Of a DNA stretch of 64,000 nucleotides, positions 55,366 to 64,000 are shown in pieces. The first letter of the stretch is position 1. Every line of letters begins with the position of its first letter. The stretch is from Casuarina equisetifolia (lineage: Eukaryota > Streptophyta > Magnoliopsida > Fagales > Casuarinaceae). The stretch covers positions 17,609,583 through 17,673,582 of the forward strand of contig CM052359.1 in the NCBI GenBank assembly GCA_028551475.1, in the 5' to 3' direction. The notes under the pieces are model-generated. The model was not told the DNA's origin and searched no databases. It saw only the letters and a program-made list of their open reading frames with translations. Position numbers and translations under genes: made by a program.

Positions 55366-55579
55366 TGTAACAAAATGAGAATAGTGTGAAAACTAATCTC
55401 TCTATCGATACTGTCGTGACTAGAATGTACAGTGTGAGGTCTTTATATAGACCTACAAGGAAGCTTTACATGGAAACTATACCAACAATTATACATGAAA
55501 ATATATACACGAATTGCAATACATAAAATTAGCCTAATATCTTACTAGGAAATATTTCATATCTTAGTATTCCATAATA
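55366..55579 (-). repeat. 5' LTR of the minus-strand Copia element
   Basis: It is 214 bp, paired with 40297-40510. Its left side adjoins the reverse complement of a tRNA-type primer site (GGATACCA, 55358-55365). Confidence 0.9.
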
Positions 55580-55584
55580 AAAAT

Positions 55585-58500
55585 GCTCCATTTCAAGGCA
55601 TAATCAAGAAGAGTATAAAAATTATATCCCTTCTTGGTTCTAAGGGCTCAATTTGCGCAATTGCCCACCAATATACTATTGTTGTCACTTAAGTAACTAA
55701 TTTAGTAATAAGTTAGTACGAATTACTAATTGTGAGATTTGGAAAACAAAACCTCATATGCGTTAGGCATTATAATATATATATATATTGAAAACGTACA
55801 CTACTGTCGGCAAACCATTGACAGCTAAACAACCCCAACCTCAGAGCTTTCTCCAACATTCCAGTCACTATTGGATGAAGAATGGTCCAAGTGACGTCAC
55901 AAGAATTCACAAATTTTCTAAGAACATGTGATATTATAACCACAAGAAGAAAGGATAATGCAAAGGTATGGAAACTAGCAGCAGGAACCGCAAACCGTTT
56001 AAAATTAAACAATCCAACACTCAAAATCGATCCAAATTCACAAAAGCTGCGTAAAAACCATAAACCGATTTTGCCCAACCGAGCAAAAGTAGTACCTTCA
56101 CAGCTTCAAGAGCCAAGAACTCAAGAGTAGTACTTAAGAACGAGTAAAACAATGATAAAGTAACCCAGTACACTACGAGTCTCCGAGCTTACCAGTGGCT
56201 GTGGTAGAGCCAATTCATCACAACTGAATGGAGGAAAATGAATGTGGGCTTTAAATCCTTATCTTATGGCAGCGTTTTCTTGCTCATGGACAGGCAATCC
56301 CGCGACCAGGTTCTTCAGCTCCAAGTTGGTTCGAGGTTAGAGTCAAGCCAATTAAGCCACTTTGAGTGCGCTTACATTTGTGTTTTGGGCTTACTTTCTG
56401 TTCTGGAAATCATCGTTTTCAATTTGCATGAGCCATAAGAAAAGAACCTTAAAGCTCAAGACAGTTTCTCGTCTGCCACGCCATTGAAAGAGAGAGATTG
56501 GGCTCCTTAATATGGAAATTGGATTGGGTTTCTTCAATGGGCTCCAATTAATTTTCTTCAAAAGTACAAGATTTTTCTTCATCTCTCAACCGCTCTCTTC
56601 CAGTTTTCTGTTCACCATTTTCACGGCAAAAATTGGAGGAAAAAGATTTGAAACCAATATTCTATGCTGTGGTCCTCTTCTCCCATTTTTCAAACACCAA
56701 AATGTTGATCTGCCAACAGTCCAGAATAAAGTTTTATCTTGTTTATAGGAAAAGAATAGCCCGCTACTCCAAAAACCTAACACAACTATAATGGCAAACA
56801 ACCTAAAGTGTGAACATATAAAGAATTACAGTACGACCACATGCGTGCATGCATGTAGGCAAAGTTTTTAAGGAAAAATAAGCATCATTCTGTTGGATTG
56901 GAAAAGCAAATCCCAAAGATTCATGAACCCAAAGGTTAACGTAAGCATGTGTGGAACCAGGAATAGTTATTTCATCATGGAGGAATATGACATCATCAGT
57001 ACTACTCGGACTATACTAAACTAACAAAATGATTTTCCAACTTTGTCAATAAAGGTAACCTTTATTCCAATGCCTTGAACAAACTCTCAGAAACCATACC
57101 ACATGGAGGCTGACGCTCGTCCTTGCATCATCAAGCTTCTTGCAACTTTTGGCAGGATGGGTCTGGTTGAAGATTAACCAAATGACAACTGCTTATTCTG
57201 TTGCTTCTTAAAATTCACCATATGTCTTTCATTTTAAAGAGTATATCAAAAGAATATCCAAGTAATATTGAATATATACTGTTTTCAACATTTTGTCTAC
57301 AAACAAATGGAATTACACTTAAACCTAAGTTCCATGTTATGATGTTATGAAACTTGTTTTCATTCTTAAATATTAATTTATAAAAACATGGACATACCTT
57401 TCACTTTAAAAAGATATCCAAGCAATATTTTAAATAATATATAATATACACCATTTTCAATATAAATTTACTCCATCAAACCAAAGGCTGAACTTCACCG
57501 AGTTCTCTGAATTAGTTAAGCAACCAGAGTTCAGAGGGAAGAATCAAATGTATGCTTCATGTGTTTAACTCATTTCCATGGACCCTTCCTGAGTGTATAT
57601 GACTCAAAGCTTTTCCAACGCAAATCGGGCTTATTTCTCTGCCCTTCTGCTTTGGTGGGTGGATAATGCGTGCCAAGAACAGCTCTTCATCTGATGAGCA
57701 GACAGCAGTATAAAGAACGATACCGCAAACCGTATCATTAGAATTTAAAATTGGGGATTAAGTTAATCATGCTGGATTTCTGAATCAACAGTATCAAAAA
57801 TCATATCCAAGATAGATCATAGGACCACTAGGGATGTTGGTTTTCTGAGTGGTTTTCTCAGAGGAGCAGGAGACAGTGAGCACCATAGCATTAATAGTGC
57901 CACATTTCCAAGTCATACGTGGGACCATATTTGTGTTTCTTATGAGAATTCCATATCTAAAATAGGCCTAGTGTTGAATTCTGTGGCATCTCCACACGTG
58001 GGTCAGGAGCTCCATTTGTACTTTCCAAGGTCCCATTCCAGTTGTAACAACGCATAATTCTAAATACGCATATCCACAAAGGCTCACACCACTTATAAAA
58101 TGCAAGCAAATCTCGCTTCCAAGCTTAACATGGAATCATGGCCATTATTTTTTTCCCTGAACAACGCTGACCAGAGAGATCTAGGAATCCATTTGGTTCT
58201 TTAACCCAATCATGCAGTTAAACTCAACAATGTGATCTTAGTCACCGCCTACAGCATTTTGTGGATAGCCACATGATCCAACCACCACGAGCTGTTGCCC
58301 ATCATCTGTATCAAACTTAGCTTTGCAATTCACCTCAAGGAAAACCACTTCGTGATTTTCCCGTGCTTCTAACGGAGGGATATATTATTTAAACGTCTAA
58401 CTCGCTTAATAAATACTTTTAAAAGATAAAGTTGAACTTATTCTAATAGTTTTCCTTAATAATGATGAAAGGTTTACAGCTTCCCTTCATTCAATCATCG

Positions 58501-61500
58501 TCATAATCAAAATTAGCAGAAGTTAAGCCCTTGTTCTAGAAACATGGAGCTCAAATTACGATAACTGATCTTGCATCACAAGTTTCCTCCATGATTTACG
58601 GAAGTCGCTAATAATCATAATCAATGTAACTAATCCCTACACACCTCACCAGTCTATATTTGCTGCATAAACAGTTAAGCTTTCTTAAACATGGGTTAGA
58701 GTCTTCCTTTTTTTTATTGGAAAAAATAGAAGGGAAAAAGGAGAGGAGGGCTTTTGCACTGAATGTGGTTCAAAAACAAAGGATTAGTAAAAGGTTAATG
58801 AATTTAAAGATGGGAATCTCATTGGAGCAGGTGCGTCAATGTTGTGGTTAAATCTTTCTCAAGAATCTGGGAGGATTGTTTTATCAATAACCATCACATT
58901 ATTTGCAACTCCGAAAAGTGTTGAGGCACTAAACTCCTTATTAATGTTAACCATGACTGGTTTGGTACAAGTTCCCGTGTGCTGTACAAGAATAGTTAAT
59001 TTTGGGAATCTCATACGATAAGAGATTGAGGTTGATTTGGATTGGATTTGGGGTGGGGTTTCTTTGCTCTGGCTCCTCATAATCATATAGACAGCGTATT
59101 CCAAGGGATTATTTTGCTTCGCAAATCGTGTGGAGTAATGCACCCTGTAAGTTGGCATGTGCCCCCAAATCTACAGTGGATATCGTATATATTCTTTACA
59201 TCTCTCTCCACTTCCTTTTGTCTTTGTTTTCTTCTTATTATATTATTACCAACTCCATCACTTGTCAAATCACACCAAATCAACGTAATCCCTTGGTTTC
59301 TCCCTCCTTTATTATTATAATTATCCTTCTCTTCCCCCGCTAAAAAGTTGTTTGCTCCTTTTCCATAGGGTCTCAAAGCAAAGTAGCTACCGCTGTTTTT
59401 ATCAATCTTTTCTTGGAAAACTGCTTTAATCACTCTAAACCCATGTACACTTATACAATTAGCTTCAGCAGTTGTTGAAGGAAAATGTAGCTGCAGCATC
59501 CATTAGGCTTAGCTTTTCTTTCTTTCTTTCTTTCTTTTCCTATCTCTTTTTTAATTGTTGTCCCTTTATCATGAAGCAAGAACATTCATACGTCGGCAGC
59601 TCATCTAATAAAGGAAACGATTTGTTTTTTTCAGATCCAGTTTGAGTTTGAACCGTTCATAAGCTTCTTGTGTTGACGAAAACGATTGCTTGATTGCTAA
59701 GTAGAGTGCATTTTCACGTTGCATCAAGCGCCGGTAATTGAATAGCTTTTTGTGGACCTCGCTTCATGTAGACCACAGCAATAAGAAAGATGATCTTTCC
59801 ATCAGGAGGCAACGTGTTGTTATGTCAAGGACACAACGTGTTTTTATGAATATTTTAGGACGCTTAGCTATAATATTTTATGTCATTCTGTTTTGAACCA
59901 CCGCATATTGAAAGGGAGTGAGGAACGCACTTGAGTTGTTTAATGAAAAGACCCAAGCACTGGAGCCTTCATTGACTGATGAGAAAAAACCACCCACACT
60001 TCATTGACTTTGGCTTGTGATGTTGTAAAACTCGAAACAATTTTCTTTTTCTGTTTGTGTTTCTATACAAGATATTATAATATTTGTGCTTTACATATGT
60101 TAGTAGTTGCTGGGGGTTGGCCAAATTAATAATTTTCCATGATCAAACCGCCCAACGAAGTGATAGTACAATGGGCCGTTGATCATCTCCTATAAGCAAC
60201 TCCATGTTAAGTTACATTTTGATAGGAACATATGAACCTATGGCATAGACCCAACAACCCTAGTTAGTGTAAAAAACACAAAATGTCAATTCTTTCCCTT
60301 ATCCAACGCAAGAAATCAATCTACACCAATTTTTTTTGACTTGTTTTGGATGTTTCACAGCGAGGGATCCCAAAGCACTTTATTATGAGTGTTGAGAGCA
60401 CCGACTAAACCTTGAAAAAACAAAGAGGGATTGGCAATATATTTGTCTGCTAGAGTGGAAACATTGATAACTTTTTCTTGCTGAAACTCTCATTGATTAT
60501 GAGACTAAGCAACTGAAAGTTTACAATTAAGGTTAGTTTTTCTATTCTTTTGATGCATGGGTTTTCTTCCGACCAAATTACAAAGAGATTTTAGGCCTTC
60601 TTTACGGTTTTCGAGAGGAACTACTTTTCTTCTTTAGATTAGAAGTTGATTTCCGTCATTTACAGAAATAGGCAATATATAGGCTTTTTTTTTTTTAGTT
60701 TTTTTAGTGTTTGGGAGTATTGCCATTTCGAGTCTTTGCCTCCAAATACTAAAAAAAGAAGAGTACTAGGGTTTGCACAAAATTCAATTTTGTGTTTTCT
60801 TCTTCACAAGAATGTTTCGATCTCATACGTTAAATGTGCTAAAAAACACCAATAGTCATTCTAGATTGGGTCGGCAAAGCTCCTAGTTGCTATTGATTTC
60901 GTCAAAACCTAAACTAGTAGGTTTGTCACTTCTCTCTTTGGGATTGAGAATCGTTTGTTTGTGAAAGAACATAAAAAATAAAAATAAAAAGGTAAAAAGA
61001 AGATTGGAAGACAGTGGAGTTCATTGAAGAAAGGGTTAATAGGACCTAGACATCTAAAAAGAAGAGAGAAATCAGATTTGACCACAGATGTAAGAAGATG
61101 TAACTTTGTCTCGTTTGTATTTACTGTAACAACAATGAAATAAAGAAAAAAATAATTTGGTCTAGTAAATCTAAAAACACTAAAAATTTGGAATTCATGG
61201 TCACAAAAATGTGCAAAAGAAGCTAGAAGCACTCTTTTGATGTCATGTTTCCGATTGCCCAACAAATTACTCTGATGAGGGTTTTTGGTAATTGCAGGAG
61301 GTCACATGTCTGCTAAACAATTGGAGGATTCTCACTTTCCACCACATAACTACTCATACAATATGCCCCACAAATCATCCATGAAACAGCTCAACTGGAT
61401 TTGGTTCTAAGCGATTTCCAAACATGATATCTACCTCAATTCACACCAACCCCTTTGGTCAAATTCAACATATCTTACCGTTTTTTCAGCTATATTTTCA

Positions 61501-62573
61501 GAATCTAAAGAGAAAAAGAAACTCCACCTTCGAACTCTTTGAGCAGTAGCTTTGGCTTCCTTAAAATTGGTGCAACTTTTGGCATACTACTGGAGTTCCT
61601 CTTCTCATCCGAAAAGTTTTCTGAAATCCAAAGTTCAAATATGGTGTCCCTTGCTCTCTACGATGCTTGATAATCAGCCTATCGGTCCTGTTTTCTATCC
61701 TTTCTTTAGGAAAAGTTGCTGACAGATTACAGCTGGGGGGTTCGTGGGGTTTATTAAGCTGAGTCGAGTTGGTCATGAGACTGGAAGATCACATGCAAAG
61801 TGAAAACAATCTGACCCAATCTCAGAGTTCAAACAAGCATGATGGATGATAATCTAGATAATCAAATAAAAATATGATACCCCATATGAAACATTAACAA
61901 GCACCTTAACTATGAATCCTAGGAGAGGAGAGTCAAAAATGACGAAAAATAAAAATAAAAATAAAAAGTTTGCAGGGATGAAACCAGCCTCACCTTCCCT
62001 GGAGAGTGTGAGGTGTACTCTTCAGATTTGACCGGAGCTTCGTCTATAGGCACTGCCTCAATGCAATGAGACCTTGAACAGAAACCACCGTGAAGAGAGA
62101 GTAAAAAAAGACTAAGAAATGGTGCCAGGGACGCGCCTCAGAGGCACGTTGAATAATAGGTGTTGTTTTCCACGGAATAGTTGTTATACACTTCGAGTTG
62201 TTTTAGCTCTTTAAAAAATAAGAGACAATCGCTTTCAAGTGGAAGTCTTCAAAGTCCATATCTAAAGGAAAAAAAGTAATTAAAAAGGATCATTATTGTA
62301 AATATTATTATAATCAATTTATAGAAGTTCCCAAAATGAGGCAAAGGAGAAGCGAGAGAAAAGTAGCATAAAATCTAGTATATATTACATTAAAATCTAC
62401 ACAAAATCTGATCCAGCGATGCAATAATTAGTAGGGTGCAAATAGCTTTAAAAGAGTACCGGAGATCTCTGATTTCTCAAAAGCTTCTGGGCAGGAAGTT
62501 TCAGTCGGAAGAAGTTTGGGATTTGCAAAAGTGATTCTCTCTCAGTCTCTCTCTTTCTTCCTTCCCTTTCTCG

Positions 62574-62609
<36 letters not shown>

Positions 62610-62626
62610 GTATCACAGGAAAAGAG
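55585..62626. other. 7-kb interval without a supportable gene; right end is the SPEAR/TIE1 promoter and leader
   Basis: I found no conserved domain on either strand. Open frames of 60-140 codons at 55770-56130, 58859-59158, 59083-59499 and 60909-61265 overlap antisense frames and match no family. A TA run lies near 55771-55788, a CTTT tract near 59519-59536, and a G-box core CACGTG at 57995-58000. The last 200 bases are C/T-rich and end in a CT microsatellite, consistent with the 5' leader of the next gene. Some of this DNA may be promoter, because developmental regulators such as TIE1 can have long upstream regions. Confidence 0.4.
62575..62605 (+). repeat. CT microsatellite in the 5' leader of the SPEAR/TIE1 gene
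   Basis: It is about fifteen CT units ending about 20 bases before the chosen ATG at 62627. The reading frame is open through it, giving alternating Leu-Ser, but no in-frame ATG precedes it. Confidence 0.9.
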
Positions 62627-63969
62627 ATGGGCAGCAACTATTTTGGAGAGCCAAACTTGGGAAATGAAAGGGGAGGGGGGTCATCTTCAAGGAAGAGCAA
62701 GAAAAACAACCCAGACAAGCCCAAGCAGCCACAGAGAGGTCTTGGAGTCGCTCAATTAGAGAAGATCAGATTACATGGTCAAATGGGTTGTACATACCAT
62801 CCCTCCGTTCATGGGCCATATCCCACTAATTTTAACACTGTAATTCTTTTCTTTTTCCCTTAGCTGTCTTATTGCTTTGAATCATATGATTTTTGTGGGA
62901 AATTTATTGTGTTTGCAGAACTTTAATGGAGTTTTTATGTTAATGCCCATGCAGGAGGATATGAGAGTGCAAACAGCTTATTCACCTATACCATCATCAT
63001 CTTTTTCTTATTCGTCCTCCTCCTCAACATCCTCAGCTTCTTATGGTTACCACCCCAGCATCATGGTATGTGGACTTCCGCTTTTAATCATCCCCACTGG
63101 TGAGGTTTAACGCAGACAACTACAATTTTCTTTTTTTATTTTAACTTCTTGATGGGTCGTCGTGTGCATAAATTAGACACAACTCATCTTTCACCGCCTA
63201 GTAACCGTTCTTCCAGAATGAATCTGTGGAAAGTGCGCATGAATTTTCATGGGTTCTGCATTGATGTTTACGAAGTGATGCCTGTCATTCAACATCACAT
63301 CTTGCTTTTGATTGAGATTGTGTTGAAAAATCTCATCAAATCTTCTTTCTGAACATGACATAAACTCCTTTTGCATATGGAAATTTTCCGTTTCCTGCAA
63401 GTTTCTTGACTCAATGATTGGCAATAACCCTAAATATTCTCTACGAAAGGATCTAACCAGATTGTCCTACATTATCATCTTCTTCTTCTTCATCATCATC
63501 ATCATCATCATCACCATCACCATCATTCATAGAAGTATGTAATAAGGAGAGATTGAGTCAAACATGTTTCTAACATAATCATATTGGTCGCCATGACCAA
63601 GAACTAAATCATATAGGAAGTTGCTTTTGATGGATTCATTCTGTCGCATGTCGAAAATATTTTGGGGTTTCTAAGTGTGCTAAAATTGGCTGTTAGTACA
63701 GATGGGACTAGGAGAGTATGAAACAACAAATATCAGATATGGTGATTCCCAAGCTACTGCAACAGCAAGGTACTCCTCCAAATGAACTTTAGTAATCACT
63801 AAGCTAGAGTAGCACATGATTAACTGGATTCTGTTCCTTTGCTTGGAAGTTAATTCTGGGTTATGTCGTGCTCCAATCCATCAGATGGGATCCCAGCAGT
63901 CCCACCTTAGAGAATCAACATTTTGCGCAGCCAAGCATGACTAGACACCTTCTAAATCTACATATAGAG
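62627..63969 (+). CDS. TIE1: SPEAR/TIE1-type EAR-motif transcriptional repressor, partial (runs off the window)
   Basis: This family (SPOROCYTELESS-like, TIE) bridges TCP transcription factors to TOPLESS co-repressors and modulates leaf and ovule development. Exons read by frame are 62627-62839, 62955-63065, 63702-63769 and 63885 to about 63969, where a weak GTTGTA donor is assumed. The 3' end lies beyond 64000, so the C-terminal LDLELRL EAR motif expected of the family is not in view. Seen are MGSNYFGEPN at the start, a basic patch RKSKK (22-26), and the family-defining SPL motif QRGLGVAQLEKIRLHGQM (about 36-53). A Ser-rich stretch with IPSSSFSYSS follows in exon 2. Exon 4 reads WDPSSPTLENQHFAQPSM then TRHLLNL, matching remembered TIE/SPEAR proteins. 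The start is fixed by homology. Assignment to TIE1 rather than another SPEAR rests on the METTL5 neighbourhood. Confidence 0.88.
63478..63530 (+). repeat. CTT/CAT trinucleotide microsatellite in intron 2 of the SPEAR/TIE1 gene
   Basis: A run of CTT units passes into about seven CAT units and then imperfect CAC/CAT units. It is intronic. Confidence 0.85.
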
Positions 63970-64000
63970 GTTGTAATGCATTTTCTTCAAACACAGTGAT

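Larger units (their letters stand above)
40297..55579 (-). mobile_element. Minus-strand Ty1/Copia element (fossil), host of two nested insertions
   Basis: LTRs at 40297-40510 and 55366-55579 are both 214 bp, begin TGTAACAAAATGAGA on the + strand, and differ at about 9% of positions by hand count. Next to the left LTR, CTCCCCTT (40511 on) is the reverse complement of a purine tract. Next to the right LTR, GGATACCA is the core of a primer site. Flanks GAAAT (40292-40296) and AAAAT (55580-55584) are a near-perfect target duplication. Read on the minus strand, parts are gag about 55050-53900 with a zinc knuckle ending CFLLVGYP (near 54130), then, after the nested element, integrase with a TPQ motif near 42890, reverse transcriptase about 42000-41100 including YVDDILV near 41490 and FSMKDLRQSKFFL near 41400. 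Removing the nested element (43641-53556) leaves about 5.4 kb, normal for Copia. It is broken in many places. Confidence 0.88.

Noticed and set aside
56187-56212. Possible first exon on the minus strand (MNWLYHSH followed by a GTAAGC donor)
   Set aside because: Only about 26 bases of coding sequence, and no second exon could be found to its left before the retroelement block. Too little to call a gene.
59083-59499. 138-codon minus-strand open frame overlapping + strand frames at 59042-59343
   Set aside because: No domain, no codon or family support, and frames are open on both strands; likely chance.
62516-62626. Open frame extending the SPEAR/TIE1 protein upstream by 37 codons through the CT repeat, giving a hydrophobic Leu-Ser N terminus
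   Set aside because: The frame opens at TTG and contains no in-frame ATG before 62627. The family N terminus MGSNYFGEPN fixes the start at 62627.

Overview
This window reads as nuclear DNA of a eudicot plant. It is AT-rich, the host genes have short exons with GT-AG introns, and the intergenic space is filled with Ty1/Copia retrotransposons carrying initiator-tRNA-Met-type primer sites. Four host genes are recognisable, all on the + strand. They are an Aux/IAA repressor of the IAA27/PAP2 type (3109-5756, 5 exons, 313 aa), the shared RNA polymerase subunit RPB5 (22184-25417, 4 exons, 206 aa), a METTL5-type rRNA adenine methyltransferase (26515-30147, 9 exons, 208 aa), and a SPEAR/TIE1-type EAR repressor that runs off the right edge (62627 to about 63969). 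All splice sites were read by eye from frame continuity and remembered family sequences. No database search was run.

Layout. 1-3108 is upstream DNA of the Aux/IAA gene. 7094-20577 is a Copia element with 579-bp LTRs, into which a second, larger SIRE/Maximus-like Copia element (8692-16645, 5-bp target duplication GATGA) has inserted. 20759-21444 is a solo LTR with perfect TATAT duplications, about 740 bp upstream of the RPB5 start codon. RPB5 and METTL5 follow head to tail, 1.1 kb apart. About 31.5-55.6 kb is a graveyard of old elements: a Caulimoviridae-like pararetrovirus fossil (about 31.5-32.0 kb, perhaps to 32.8 kb), an old minus-strand LTR element (33357-38589), a tandemly duplicated LINE-type RNase H fragment (38992-39712), and a minus-strand Copia element (40297-55579). 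That last element contains a SIRE-like element (43641-53556), which in turn contains a solo LTR (51674-53287). 55585-62626 shows no gene I can support; its right end is presumably the promoter of the SPEAR/TIE1 gene.

How the genes relate. They do not form an operon-like unit, but their order is informative. From memory, Arabidopsis chromosome 4 carries a METTL5 homologue (At4g28830) next to TIE1 (At4g28840), with IAA27 (At4g29080) not far away. The gene order here looks like the same ancestral block, with METTL5 and TIE1 now separated by about 32 kb, largely retroelements. IAA27 (auxin response) and TIE1 (TCP/TOPLESS repression) are both EAR-type transcriptional repressors. RPB5 and METTL5 are housekeeping genes for transcription and ribosome maturation.

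I did not find a convincing novel biological system. The observations most worth a second look are the three-level nested element in which the inner LTRs look older than the outer ones, the pararetrovirus fossil, and the conserved METTL5-TIE1 neighbourhood.
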